DNA from: Enhydrobacter aerosaccus
Lineage (GTDB): Bacteria; Pseudomonadota; Alphaproteobacteria; Reyranellales; Reyranellaceae
Assembly: GCA_903832005.1 (NCBI GenBank)
Contig: CAIKZO010000106.1
Span: 1 to 55,573 of the forward strand
DNA length: 55,573 bases
Direction: 5' to 3'
Shown: positions 42,754-51,485 of the stretch, piece after piece
How positions within the stretch are numbered: position 1 is the first letter of the stretch
How the letters are laid out: each line of letters begins with the position of its first letter
The notes under the pieces: model-generated
The model's database searches: none
Told to the model about the DNA's origin: nothing
Seen by the model: only the letters and a program-made list of their open reading frames with translations
Position numbers and translations under genes: made by a program

Positions 42754-42804
42754 ATGACCTCGAACCTGCTCAAGAAGGGTTGGTATTTTACGTCGCTCAC
42801 ATAG
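42754..42804 (+). CDS. Leaderless 16-aa leader peptide with Trp-Tyr-Phe codons
   Basis: The ATG coincides with the predicted transcription start. The peptide is MTSNLLKKGWYFTSLT, with TGG, TAT and TTT in a row (42781-42789) and a TAG whose last G begins an antiterminator arm. The three aromatic codons are rare enough together in a 16-residue peptide to look like control codons. No Shine-Dalgarno site is needed for a leaderless message. It is expected to act by the position of the translating ribosome rather than as a protein. Confidence 0.7.
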   Translation: MTSNLLKKGWYFTSLT

Positions 42805-42862
42805 GCGGCGCGCATGGTCATGACCAAACGAAGCCGCCGCATCCCGGCGGCTTCATTGTTTT
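42804..42862 (+). terminator. Attenuator: antiterminator/terminator pair before the GNAT genes
   Basis: A GGCGGC (42804-42809) overlapping the leader stop codon can pair with GCCGCC (42833-42838). That same GCCGCC is part of the terminator stem GAAGCCGCC (42830-42838) with GGCGGCTTC (42846-42854), loop of seven, followed by ATTGTTTTA. A small palindrome GGTCATGACC (42816-42825) lies between the arms. A ribosome stalled on the Trp-Tyr-Phe codons leaves the first arm free and blocks the terminator; one at the stop codon covers it and lets the terminator form. Confidence 0.75.
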
Positions 42863-42908
42863 AGGAACTTGGCCTCCGGGCAGCGGCAAACCGCAAACGG
42901 AGGACAAG

Positions 42909-43379
42909 ATGTCGATCTCAGAAGCTGAAATAGCCAATCAACCGGTGGTCCTGCCGCCGCCGGCAATCCGTGTCCGCCTGGCCGGTCCGCGCGACTGCGA
43001 GGCACTGTGCGAGCTCCTCGACCGGCCCGAATACGCCCATGAGCAGGTCATGACGTGGTTGCAGACGCCCGGCACGACCTTGCTGGTGGCGCAGAGCGAG
43101 ATCGGCATCCTGGGCGTTGCCGTGCTGTTGACGCGCATCATCCCGCGGCCCGATGCGGGCATGCACAAGGTGGTCGAAGTCGACAATCTGGTCGTGCGCG
43201 CCGACCAGCGCGGCAAGCGGATCGGCCGCCGTCTGCTGGCGGCCGTCGTCGAATGGTCGCGCCAGCGCCGCGCCGCGCAGGTCGAGGTCTGCGTCGGCGA
43301 CGTCAACCGCGACGCCAGGCGTTTCTACGAGAGCTTCGGCTTCGCCCACGCTGTCGATCGGCTGGTGCTGGCGGCATGA
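42909..43379 (+). CDS. GNAT acetyltransferase, first of tandem pair
   Basis: A 156-residue GNAT protein. It has the N-terminal binding region RLAGPRDCEALCELLDRPEY, a central strand ending AVLLTRIIPRP, and the acetyl-CoA loop VVRADQRGKRIGRRLLAAV (Q/R-x-x-G-x-G/A pattern), then VGDVNRDARRFYESFGFA. The ATG follows GGAGGACAAG. The gene begins 47 bases after the attenuator hairpin, so expression probably depends on leader translation. It overlaps its paralogue by four bases. Substrate may be an aromatic amino acid, amine or antibiotic; this is inference from the leader codons. Confidence 0.88.
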   Translation: MSISEAEIANQPVVLPPPAIRVRLAGPRDCEALCELLDRPEYAHEQVMTWLQTPGTTLLVAQSEIGILGVAVLLTRIIPRPDAGMHKVVEVDNLVVRADQRGKRIGRRLLAAVVEWSRQRRAAQVEVCVGDVNRDARRFYESFGFAHAVDRLVLAA

Positions 43380-43864
43380 GCCGCGCGGTCTCCTTCCGCG
43401 TGCGCGCGGCGAGCATGGGCGACTACGATGTGCTCTGCCCGTTGTTCGACGAACTCGACGCGTTCCATCGCCAGGCGCGGCCAGAGATGTTCCAGCCGTT
43501 CGCGCCGCCGGCGCGGGGCCGCGAGCAGGTGGCGCGATGGTTGGCCGATGCCGGCTCGACCGTGCTGGTGGCGGAGACCGATGCGGGCCTCGTCGGGCTG
43601 GCGGTCCTGCTGACGCGGCCGGCGACGCTGTTTGCCGGTTCGGTGCCGCGCAAGGTGATCGAGATCGACAACCTCGTCGTGCGTGCCGATCAGCGCGGCC
43701 GGCGCATCGGTCGGCGCCTGCTGTCGGAGGCGATGGCCTGGGCGCGTCAGCGCGGCGCCACCCATGTTGAAGTGACCGTGCATGACTTCAATCAGGATGC
43801 CGAGCACTTCTACAAGGCGTTCGGTTTTGCCCGCTCGATGAATCGGTTGATGCTGGTCGCCTGA
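43376..43864 (+). CDS. GNAT acetyltransferase, second of tandem pair
   Basis: A 162-residue paralogue of the upstream GNAT, with the same arrangement (VRAASMGDYDVLCPLFDEL, VIEIDNLVVRADQRGRRIGRR, HDFNQDAEHFYKAFGFARS). Both copies share VVRADQRG-x-RIGRRLL. They differ mostly in the N-terminal substrate-binding half, so they may act on different acceptors or form a heterodimer. The ATGA overlap makes the pair translationally coupled. Confidence 0.9.
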   Translation: MSRAVSFRVRAASMGDYDVLCPLFDELDAFHRQARPEMFQPFAPPARGREQVARWLADAGSTVLVAETDAGLVGLAVLLTRPATLFAGSVPRKVIEIDNLVVRADQRGRRIGRRLLSEAMAWARQRGATHVEVTVHDFNQDAEHFYKAFGFARSMNRLMLVA

Positions 43865-43866
43865 GG

Positions 43867-44340
43867 TCAGGCCACGAAGACCAGGTAGTAGCCCAGCCAG
43901 ATCCAGGTCGCGATTCCCAGGATCATGCCGAGTGCGAACACCAGCGCGATGAAGGTGCCGCGGGTGTTGATGTACGCGTTGGGAAAAACGACGGCGACGA
44001 TCTCGATCAGTAGCCAGTACGGGAAGCCCAGCAGACGCGGCAGGAACGGCTCGTGGCGCAACCCGTCGCGGTAGTAGCGCAGGCGCTGGTAGCCGGGTGG
44101 TGGCTCGGGAGCAGCCGGCGGATAGGCGGAGGGGTGAGGCGGCGGTCGCGACATCTCCGGCCGATAGCCGGAAGATCGTGGCGGCTCGACCACCGGCTCC
44201 ACGCCCAGCGCTTCGGACCAGCTCTTACGATGGAGGCGCAGATGCTCGTTGGCCTTGCGGATTGCGGCCAGTGCTTCGGCATCGTGCTCGCTGCTCGTCA
44301 TGCTGAGCAGCTTCGCCAGTCGCTCCTTGTCGAGCTCCAC
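43867..44340 (-). CDS. Small membrane protein with DUF2786-like N-terminus
   Basis: A 157-residue protein from a GTG at 44340. The first 40 residues (MELDKERLAKLLSMTSSEHD, AEALAAIRKANEHLR) resemble the DUF2786-type segment. A Pro-rich linker follows (PPPHPSAYPPAAPEPPPG), then two hydrophobic helices (YWLLIEIVAVVF; FIALVFALGMILGIATWIWL). Probably an inner-membrane protein with a cytoplasmic N-terminus. Function unknown. Convergent with the GNAT pair, two bases apart. Confidence 0.65.
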   Translation of the reverse strand: MELDKERLAKLLSMTSSEHDAEALAAIRKANEHLRLHRKSWSEALGVEPVVEPPRSSGYRPEMSRPPPHPSAYPPAAPEPPPGYQRLRYYRDGLRHEPFLPRLLGFPYWLLIEIVAVVFPNAYINTRGTFIALVFALGMILGIATWIWLGYYLVFVA

Positions 44341-44364
44341 CCGGGGGCCTCCGTTCGGCCGAGA

Positions 44365-44985
44365 CTATGCCGGCTCCTTGTCGCGCGCAGCCCACATTGT
44401 CTTGAAAGCGGGGCGGGCCTGGCAGGCGGCGAGCCACGCCTTGACGTTGGGCGCCCTGTCGAAGAGCGTCGTTGCCGGCATGGCGTAGCGCACGACCTCG
44501 GCGACGTTGATGTCGGCCACGGTGAAGCGACCTCCGACGAGGTGGCCGTCCTTGGCCAGCGCATCGTTGAGTACGGCGAACGGGGCGCGGAGGGCGGCGA
44601 TCCCGGCGTCGGTCACGCCCTGGGTGAGCAGCGCCAGCGCCTGCGATTCGACTTCCGTAGCGGCCCACAGAGACCACATCGCCATGGCGCCATCTTCGGC
44701 GACGTTCGCTGGCGCCACCGGGCCGCCGTGCTTCTTAGCGAGGTAGAGGTTGATGGCCAGCGACTCGTGAAGCACGACGCCGTCGTCTTCGATCGTGGGC
44801 ACGTGCCCGTTGGGGTTGACCCTCAGGAACTCCGGCGACCTTGTATGGACCACGTCGGCCGGGAACGGGTCCTTCAGCCGATAGTGCTGGATGATCGGAA
44901 CGTGCTTGAAGGGAATGCCCAGCTCGTTGGCGAGCCAGAGATTGCGCGAGGCACGGGAGCGGTAGACGCCATATATGGTAAGCAT
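44365..44985 (-). CDS. Glutathione S-transferase-like protein
   Basis: A 206-residue GST. The ATG at 44985 begins [19 protein letters not shown], the start of a thioredoxin-like fold with Ser as likely catalytic residue; [13 protein letters not shown] carries the cis-Pro and [12 protein letters not shown] the glutathione-binding Glu-Ser. The C-terminal domain has the capping motif [13 protein letters not shown]. It is divergent from the cupin gene, with 71 bases between. Not closely related to the GST at 32548. Confidence 0.88.
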   Translation of the reverse strand: MLTIYGVYRSRASRNLWLANELGIPFKHVPIIQHYRLKDPFPADVVHTRSPEFLRVNPNGHVPTIEDDGVVLHESLAINLYLAKKHGGPVAPANVAEDGAMAMWSLWAATEVESQALALLTQGVTDAGIAALRAPFAVLNDALAKDGHLVGGRFTVADINVAEVVRYAMPATTLFDRAPNVKAWLAACQARPAFKTMWAARDKEPA

Positions 44986-45056
44986 GGGGCGGCTATTTAG
45001 CAGCGTGGCTGGCCGCTGTCCTTGTTGGTGATTTGCACGGGAGGTATGCTCGACCC

Positions 45057-45410
45057 ATGAAAGCACCGCGCACTCTCGAGCCCGTCAAGGATGCGAGCCA
45101 CCTCTACGAGGTGGAACGCCGCGCCAAGCACGCCGACCGCCCCGGCTTCCGCATCGCCGAGCTGCAGCTGTCGGCGACGCAGACAGTCCCCTGGCATTTC
45201 CACACGAACATCGCCGACACCTTCTACGTCCTCGAAGGTGAAATGCGGCTGTTCCTGCAGGATCCCAAGCAAGAGGTTCGCCTGAAGCCCGGTGAGACGT
45301 TCGTTGCCGCGCCTGGCCGGCCGCATCTGGTGACCAACGCTGGGAAGACATCGCTCACCTTCCTGATCATGCAGGGCATCGGCGAGTACGATTACGTACC
45401 GTTGGTGTAG
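45057..45410 (+). CDS. Single-domain cupin protein
   Basis: A 117-residue beta-barrel protein with the two cupin motifs: [20 protein letters not shown] (H-x-H and Glu) and [17 protein letters not shown] (late His). Such proteins bind a metal and act as isomerases, dioxygenases or binding proteins. The ATG at 45057 is chosen. GGAGG lies 12 bases upstream and a four-codon ORF (45046) overlaps that gap. The end overlaps the convergent acyl-CoA synthetase stop by 19 bases. Confidence 0.85.
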   Translation: MKAPRTLEPVKDASHLYEVERRAKHADRPGFRIAELQLSATQTVPWHFHTNIADTFYVLEGEMRLFLQDPKQEVRLKPGETFVAAPGRPHLVTNAGKTSLTFLIMQGIGEYDYVPLV

Positions 45411-46912
45411 CGACTGCGGAGCTCGCGCTTCAGCACCTTGCCGGTGGCGTTGCGGGGCAGGGCCTCCACGAAGGTCACTTCCTGCGGCACCTTGAATTTG
45501 GCCAGCCGGCCCAGGCAATGGCGGATCACGTCGCCTTCTTCCAGCGGCTGCTCGGGCTTGCGCACGATGATCGCCATGCCGACCTCGCCCCAGCGCTCGC
45601 TGGGCACGCCGATGATGGCGGCGTCGGCGACTTGCGGGATCTGGAACAGCACGTTCTCGACCTCCGCTGGATACACGTTCTCGCCGCCGGAGATGTACAT
45701 GTCCTTCCAGCGGTCGACGATGTAGATGAAACCTTCGTCGTCCATACGCGCGGCGTCGCCGGTGTGCAGCCAGCCGTCAGTGAAGGCGCTTTCCGTAGCC
45801 TCCGGCTTGTTCCAGTAGCCCGGCGTGATGTTGGGCCCCTTGATCAGCAGCTCGCCGATGCCGCCGGCGCTCACATCGCGGCCTTCGTCGTCGACGATGC
45901 GGATGGCGGTGTGCATCATCGCCTTGCCAGCGGAGCCGACCTTGCGGATCGCATCGACGGCATCGAGCATCGTGCCGGCGGGGCTGGTCTCGGTCATGCC
46001 CCAGCCCTGGACCAGCGGCACGCCGCGCGCGCTCCAGCCTTCGAGGATCGCCAGCGCGCAGGGGGCGCCACCGACGCCGGCGAGCTGCAGGCGCGAGAGA
46101 TCGGCGCCCTGGAACTTCGGATGCTGCATCATGAATTGATAGGGTGCGGGCACGGCGAAGAAGTGGGTGATGCCGAGCGCCTCATCGGAGATGTAGTCGA
46201 GCGCCTGGCCCGGATCGAAGGCGCGCATGATCAGGATCGTGCCGCCGGCATGCAGCACGGGGTTGGCGTAGCAGTTGAGACCGCCGGTGTGGAACAGCGG
46301 CAGCACCACGAGATGAATCGTCTTGGGCGAGATCAGCGCCGGGATGCCGAGGTTGACGCAGTTCCAGAACACCATGCCGTGCGTGATGATCGCGCCTTTC
46401 GGATGTCCGGTGGTGCCGGACGTGTACATCACCATGGCGATATCGTCGTGCGTGACCTCGATCGGCGCTGGTGGGGGAGGCGCCGTCGCGAGTGCGCGCT
46501 CATAGGGGCTGTCGGCATTCTCCGGGTCGATCTCGATCAGGTCCTCCGACAGCGCCTGGGCCGATGCCGTGAAAGCCTTGTCATGCACCAGGAGCTTGGG
46601 CGAGGAATCGCCCAGGATGTATTCGAGTTCGGGCACGGTGAGCCGCCAGTTGAGCGGCAGCATGATCGCGCCCAGTCGCCCGCAGGCGAACTGGAGCTCG
46701 AAATATTCCGCGCAATTGGGCGCCAGCAGGGCAACGCGGTCGCCCTTGGCGATGCCGAGCGCGGCGAGCGCCGCGGTCAGCTGGCTCGTTCGGCGGTCGA
46801 GGTCGGCATAGGTGAACTTCCGGCCGGTCTGCAGATCGTCGATCGCGAGTTGCGTCGGGCGGCGGTGCGCGTGGTGGGCGATCCAGTCGTAATAAGGAGG
46901 AATGCCGGGCAT
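45392..46912 (-). CDS. Acyl-CoA synthetase (AMP-forming), long- or medium-chain type
   Basis: A 506-residue ANL-family ligase. The AMP-binding motif is MVMYTSGTTGHPKGA, followed by QGWGMTETSP, the hinge GWLHTGDAARMDDEGFIYIVD, and the catalytic Lys in PRNATGKVLKREL. It converts a fatty or aromatic acid, ATP and CoA to acyl-CoA. The ATG at 46912 is two bases after the upstream synthetase stop, so the pair is co-transcribed. Substrate unknown. Confidence 0.92.
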   Translation of the reverse strand: MPGIPPYYDWIAHHAHRRPTQLAIDDLQTGRKFTYADLDRRTSQLTAALAALGIAKGDRVALLAPNCAEYFELQFACGRLGAIMLPLNWRLTVPELEYILGDSSPKLLVHDKAFTASAQALSEDLIEIDPENADSPYERALATAPPPPAPIEVTHDDIAMVMYTSGTTGHPKGAIITHGMVFWNCVNLGIPALISPKTIHLVVLPLFHTGGLNCYANPVLHAGGTILIMRAFDPGQALDYISDEALGITHFFAVPAPYQFMMQHPKFQGADLSRLQLAGVGGAPCALAILEGWSARGVPLVQGWGMTETSPAGTMLDAVDAIRKVGSAGKAMMHTAIRIVDDEGRDVSAGGIGELLIKGPNITPGYWNKPEATESAFTDGWLHTGDAARMDDEGFIYIVDRWKDMYISGGENVYPAEVENVLFQIPQVADAAIIGVPSERWGEVGMAIIVRKPEQPLEEGDVIRHCLGRLAKFKVPQEVTFVEALPRNATGKVLKRELRSRYTNGT

Positions 46913-46914
46913 TG

Positions 46915-48474
46915 TCAGTTCACCGCCTTGGTGAAGCCCTTCCAGTAGGGCTCGCGCAGGTCGCGCTTCAGGACCTTGCCGGCACCGGACAGCGGCAGCG
47001 GCTTGTCGCGGAAGTCGACGCTCTTGGGACATTTGTAGCCGGCGATCTGCTCGTGGCAGTGCTCGATCACCTGCTCGGCGGTCAGCGTAACGCCGGGCTT
47101 GGGCACGATGATGGCGTGGACCCGCTCGCCCCATTGCTCGTCCGGCACGCCGATGACGGCGACCTCGGCCACCCCCTCGATCAGCGACAGAGCATTCTCG
47201 ACTTCGGCCGAATAGATGTTCTCGCCGCCCGAGATGATCATGTCCTTGAGGCGATCGACGATGAAGACGAAGCCCTCGTCGTCCATGATCGCCCCGTCGC
47301 CGGAATAGTACCAGCCGTCCTCGAGCACGGCAGCCGTCTCCGCCGGCTTGTTCCAGTAGCCCTTCATGATGTTGGTACCGCGGATCGCGAGCTCGCCCGC
47401 CGTGCCACGCGCGACTTCCTTGCGGTTGGCATCGACGACCTTGGCCTCGCAGCCCAGCGCCACCTGACCACAGGATTTGTGCCGGCCGGCGAACGGGCCG
47501 CTCAAGGTCGTGTAGCGCGGATCGAGCAGGGTCACGATCGGCGACGCCTCGGTCATGCCGTAGGCATGCATCAGCCGGACATGCGGCATCACCTGCATGG
47601 CCTTGCGCAGCACGCCGTCCGGCATCGGCGAGGCGCCGTACAGGATGAACGACAAAGTCGAGATGTCGAATTCGCCGAAGCGCGGATGGTTGATCAGCAT
47701 GTTGACCATGGTCGGCACGAACTGGGCGTGTGTGATCTTCTCCGACTGGATGGTCTGCAGCACGTCGACCGGGTCGAAGCGGTGCACGAAGGCGTGCCGG
47801 CCACCGGCCATCGTGACGCCGAAGGTCGAGGCGCCATCGGCGAGATGGAACATCGGCCCCGAGTGGATGTATGCGGTGTCGCTGTTGAAGCCGATGCCCG
47901 CCACCGCGTTCATGGCGTTGATCACGAGGTTGGTGTGGGTCAGCATCACGCCCTTCGAGCGCCCCGTGGTGCCGCCGGTATAGAATAGCCCGGCCAAATC
48001 GTCGCCCGAGGCGAAGACGTCCTCCGGGGCTTCGTAGGCGGTGAGGTCCTCGTAATGAAGCATGCCGTCAGGCGAGGCGATGTCGTCGAGCCAGACGCTC
48101 TCGCGCACCGCCGGCATCTTGTCCCGTAGCGCGGTCAGGTGATGCGCCATCGCCGCGTCGATGAAGAGCAGGGAGGCGCCCGAGTCGGACAGGATGTATT
48201 CGATCTCGGGCGTGGCCAGCCGCGTGTTGATCGGGACCAGGACGGCGCCGATCCAGGGGATCGCATACATGAGCTCGAAGTAGCGGTCGTTGTTCAGGGA
48301 CAGGATGGCGACACGCTCTCCGCGACGCACGCCCAGTGCGGAAAGTGCCCCCGCCACGCAGCCCACGCGTTCGATGGTTTGCCGCCAGGTGCGATGGCGC
48401 GTGCCGAAGATCGTGGAGGCGCTATCGGGCTTGGTCTGGACGGCGCGGCGCAGGCCTTGGGTGAGTGAAAACAT
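46915..48474 (-). CDS. Acyl-CoA synthetase (AMP-forming), second
   Basis: A 519-residue paralogue. Motifs: GLFYTGGTTGRSKGVMLTH, MHAYGMTEASP, GWYYSGDGAIMDDEGFVFIVD and PLSGAGKVLKRDLRE. I use the ATG at 48474 (MFSLTQGLRRAVQT), the typical start of this subfamily; an ATG at 48519 would extend it by 15 residues. It is divergent from the P450 gene, about 60 bases apart, and followed by the first synthetase. Confidence 0.9.
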   Translation of the reverse strand: MFSLTQGLRRAVQTKPDSASTIFGTRHRTWRQTIERVGCVAGALSALGVRRGERVAILSLNNDRYFELMYAIPWIGAVLVPINTRLATPEIEYILSDSGASLLFIDAAMAHHLTALRDKMPAVRESVWLDDIASPDGMLHYEDLTAYEAPEDVFASGDDLAGLFYTGGTTGRSKGVMLTHTNLVINAMNAVAGIGFNSDTAYIHSGPMFHLADGASTFGVTMAGGRHAFVHRFDPVDVLQTIQSEKITHAQFVPTMVNMLINHPRFGEFDISTLSFILYGASPMPDGVLRKAMQVMPHVRLMHAYGMTEASPIVTLLDPRYTTLSGPFAGRHKSCGQVALGCEAKVVDANRKEVARGTAGELAIRGTNIMKGYWNKPAETAAVLEDGWYYSGDGAIMDDEGFVFIVDRLKDMIISGGENIYSAEVENALSLIEGVAEVAVIGVPDEQWGERVHAIIVPKPGVTLTAEQVIEHCHEQIAGYKCPKSVDFRDKPLPLSGAGKVLKRDLREPYWKGFTKAVN

Positions 48475-48534
48475 GAGCAATGCTAGGGTCGCGATCGTTC
48501 GCGCCGCAAGGGGGTTCATGCTAAAGAAGGCGGC

Positions 48535-49770
48535 ATGAATGCAATGTCTCCGCCCATCCCGAATGGCGGGTCGATGGTCTTCAATCCGCTCGACCCGGCC
48601 TTCATCGCCGATCCGTATCCGTTCTATCACCGGCTGCGCGAGACGGCGCCGGTCTTCAAGACACCGATGGGCTTCTGGCTGCTGAGCCGGCACGAGGACA
48701 TCGCCCTGTCGTTACGCGACCGCCGCTTCGGCAAGGATTTCGCCGGCAGCATCCAGCGCAAGTACGGCGCCAACCGCATGAACGAGCCGGCGATCGCCAA
48801 CCTCTCGCACACCATGCTGGTGGTCGATCCGCCCGATCACACACGGCTGCGCAGCCTGGTGACCAAGGCCTTCACCGCGCGACGGGTCGCCGACATGCGG
48901 GTGCGCATCCGCAAGCTGGTCGACGAGCAACTCGACCGCGTTGCCGACAAGGGCGAGATGGACGTGATCCGCGACATCGCCCATCGCCTGCCCGTCATCG
49001 TGATCTGCGACATGCTGGGCATCCCGGAAGAACATCGTGGGGCCTTCCTGGTCGGCAGCAACGTGAGCGGCCGTTTGCTCGATCCGGTGCCCCTCAGCGA
49101 CGAGGAACTGGCGAAGGCGAATGTCGGCACCGAGGCGGGCAACGTCTATTTTGATCAGCTGTGCGACCTGCGCCGTCGCGACCCGCAGGATGACCTCACC
49201 ACCGAGTTGGTGCGAGCGGAGGAAGCGGGCGATCGCCTGACGGCCGAGGAGCTGCGCTCCAATATCGGCCTGTTGTTCGGCGCGGGCCACGAGACCACGA
49301 CCAACTTGATCGGCAACGGTCTGCTGGCGTTGCATCGCCAGCCCGACCAGTGGGAACGCCTCAAGGCCGACCCCAGCCTGATCCCGAATGCGATCGAGGA
49401 GCTGCTGCGCTTCGATTCCTCGGTGCAGATGACCGGCCGCGCGACCCTGACCGAGGTCGAGATCGGTGGCGTCACCCTTCCGGCCGGCGAGAGCGTCGTG
49501 CAGCTGCTGGGCGCGGCCAATCGCGATCCGGCGCAATATGCCGATCCGGACCGGCTCGATGTCGGTCGCCAGAACATCCGGATGATGTCGTTCGGCGGTG
49601 GTATCCATCATTGTCTCGGCGCCCAGCTGGCGCGTCTCGAAGGTGAGCTGGTCTTCACTGCACTGGTCGAGCGTTTTCCGAACCTCGAGCTGCCGGAGAA
49701 AGACACGCCGGCCTGGCGTCAGAACTTCACGCTGCGCGGCCTCACCAAGCTGCCGGCGATCTGGCACTAG
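48535..49770 (+). CDS. Cytochrome P450
   Basis: A 411-residue soluble bacterial P450. I-helix LLFGAGHETTTN with the acid-alcohol pair, ExxR as IEELLRF, and the heme-binding loop SFGGGIHHCLGAQLAR, with the proximal Cys at 360. It needs a ferredoxin and reductase; neither lies beside it. The ATG at 48535 follows AAGAAGG. First gene of a plus-strand operon with PP2C, asparaginase and an RNA methyltransferase. Confidence 0.94.
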   Translation: MNAMSPPIPNGGSMVFNPLDPAFIADPYPFYHRLRETAPVFKTPMGFWLLSRHEDIALSLRDRRFGKDFAGSIQRKYGANRMNEPAIANLSHTMLVVDPPDHTRLRSLVTKAFTARRVADMRVRIRKLVDEQLDRVADKGEMDVIRDIAHRLPVIVICDMLGIPEEHRGAFLVGSNVSGRLLDPVPLSDEELAKANVGTEAGNVYFDQLCDLRRRDPQDDLTTELVRAEEAGDRLTAEELRSNIGLLFGAGHETTTNLIGNGLLALHRQPDQWERLKADPSLIPNAIEELLRFDSSVQMTGRATLTEVEIGGVTLPAGESVVQLLGAANRDPAQYADPDRLDVGRQNIRMMSFGGGIHHCLGAQLARLEGELVFTALVERFPNLELPEKDTPAWRQNFTLRGLTKLPAIWH

Positions 49771-49772
49771 CC

Positions 49773-50480
49773 ATGGCGGCGGGCTGGCGGAGCGAGGGCG
49801 TCCAGGACCAGGGCGGGCGCCCTTATCAGGAAGATAGCTGGTCGCTGCGCACCCTGGCCGACGGCACGGTGCTGGCGGTGCTCGCCGATGGCATGGGCGG
49901 CCATGCCGGCGGTGCTGTCGCCAGCAAGCTGGTGGTCGATGCCTTCCTGAAGGCGATCGAACAGGGCCGCTCGCTCGCCGACGGCCTGAAGGATGCCAAT
50001 GACGCGGTAAGAGATGGAGCAGCCGGCAAGGCTGCCCTGACCGGTATGGGCGCCACCGCGGTCGCGGCGCTCGTGAAGGGCGACGAGGTCCGCTGGATCA
50101 GCGTCGGCGATTCGCCATTCTATCTGGCGGTCGAGGACAAGCTGCAGCGGCTCAATGCCGATCATTCCTTTGCGCCGCAGATCGACGCCATGGTCGAGCG
50201 CGGCATGATCACCGCGGAAGAAGCCGCGAACCATCCTGGCCGTCACACACTGCGCGAAGCGGTGATGGGCGAGCCGCTCACCCTGATCGACGAGGGCAGC
50301 GCCAAGCTTCCCGCCGGTGCCGTGCTCCTGCTGTGCAGCGACGGCGTCGAGAGCCTGTCGCACGACAAGATCTCCGCTGAAGCCAGACAAACGGCCGGCG
50401 ACCTGCTGGCCGCGGTGCTGGCAGTCGGCAAGCCGCACCAGGACAATGTCACGATCATAAAAATGGAACGCCATACATGA
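49773..50480 (+). CDS. PP2C-family serine/threonine protein phosphatase
   Basis: A 235-residue single-domain PP2C phosphatase. Metal-binding blocks are GRPYQEDSWSL, VLADGMGGHAGG, ISVGDSPFYL, and LLCSDGVESL plus a final HQDNVTIIKM. It removes phosphate from Ser/Thr proteins; the cognate kinase is not in the window. The start is two bases after the P450 stop and the end overlaps the asparaginase start (ATGA). Confidence 0.92.
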   Translation: MAAGWRSEGVQDQGGRPYQEDSWSLRTLADGTVLAVLADGMGGHAGGAVASKLVVDAFLKAIEQGRSLADGLKDANDAVRDGAAGKAALTGMGATAVAALVKGDEVRWISVGDSPFYLAVEDKLQRLNADHSFAPQIDAMVERGMITAEEAANHPGRHTLREAVMGEPLTLIDEGSAKLPAGAVLLLCSDGVESLSHDKISAEARQTAGDLLAAVLAVGKPHQDNVTIIKMERHT

Positions 50481-51478
50481 GCAAGTCTCCCGTCGTCATC
50501 GAAGTCACGCGCGGCCCGGTCGTCGAAAGCCGGCACGAGGGCATCGCCGCGATCGTCAAGGCGGACGGCACCGTCGTGGACTCCTGGGGCGATATCGATT
50601 CCGTCATTCTGCCGCGCTCGGCCAACAAGCCGATCCAGGCGATGGCCTTCGTCGAAAGCGGCGCGGTCGAGAAGTTCGGCCTCGGCAACGAGCACATCGC
50701 GATGTCTTGCGCCTCGCACAACGGCGAGACTCGGCATGTCGAGACGGTCAAGGCGTGGCTGAAGAAGATCGGCCTGAGTGAGGGCGATCTGGAGTGCGGC
50801 GCCCATGCACCGCGCCTGCAGGCGAGCATCGAGGCGATGGCGCGCGAGAATGCGCTGCCGGGCCAGGCCTTCAACAATTGCTCGGGCAAGCACAGCGGCT
50901 TCCTCTCGACCGCGGTCACCTACGGCGAGCCGACCAAGGGCTACATCAAGTACGACCATCCGGTGCAGCGCCGTCTGCGCGACGTGATGACCGATCTCTG
51001 CGGCTCGAACGCCAACGATTTCCAGCACGGCACCGACGGCTGCGGCATTCCCACCCTGGCGACGCCGCTCAAGTCGCTGGCGCGGGCGATGGCCAGCATG
51101 GCCGATCCATCGCGGCTCTCGAACAAGCATGCCGAGGCCGCAACCCGCATTCGCGCGGCGATGAACGCCGAGCCGTTCATGGTGGCCGGCACTGGCCGGT
51201 TCTGCACGCGGATCAACGGCGCGCTGCCGGGCGTGGCGCAGGTCAAGACCGGCGCCGAGGGCGTGTTCTGCGGCATGCTGCCGACCCTGGGCCTGGGCAT
51301 TGCGCTCAAGATGTGGGACGGCGCGGGCCGCGCCGCCGAAGTGGCGATGACGACGTTGCTGGCGCATCTCGGCGTGCTCCCCGATGCCGAGCGACAGGAC
51401 CTCGAGCACCCGCAGATCAAGAATGTCGTCGGCCTGCTGGTCGGCGAGATGAGGCCAGCGAAGAGCTGGCTCGGCTGA
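50477..51478 (+). CDS. L-asparaginase, Rhizobium etli type II family
   Basis: A 333-residue asparaginase of the thermolabile class 3 family, which releases ammonia from asparagine. Visible family blocks are VILPRSANKPIQAMAFVESG (Ser-x-x-Lys pair), MSCASHNGETRH, FNNCSGKHSGFLS (Cys and Lys of the active site), and GTDGCGIPTLA. This family is unrelated to E. coli AnsA/AnsB. No signal peptide, hence cytoplasmic. It is coupled to PP2C upstream and lies seven bases before the RNA methyltransferase gene. Confidence 0.9.
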   Translation: MSKSPVVIEVTRGPVVESRHEGIAAIVKADGTVVDSWGDIDSVILPRSANKPIQAMAFVESGAVEKFGLGNEHIAMSCASHNGETRHVETVKAWLKKIGLSEGDLECGAHAPRLQASIEAMARENALPGQAFNNCSGKHSGFLSTAVTYGEPTKGYIKYDHPVQRRLRDVMTDLCGSNANDFQHGTDGCGIPTLATPLKSLARAMASMADPSRLSNKHAEAATRIRAAMNAEPFMVAGTGRFCTRINGALPGVAQVKTGAEGVFCGMLPTLGLGIALKMWDGAGRAAEVAMTTLLAHLGVLPDAERQDLEHPQIKNVVGLLVGEMRPAKSWLG

Positions 51479-51485
51479 TCAGGCC

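Noticed and set aside
45046..45060. Four-codon ORF (ATG CTC GAC CCA TGA) before the cupin start
   Set aside because: GGAGG sits almost on top of its ATG and the sequence is too short to judge; kept only as a note on cupin start choice.
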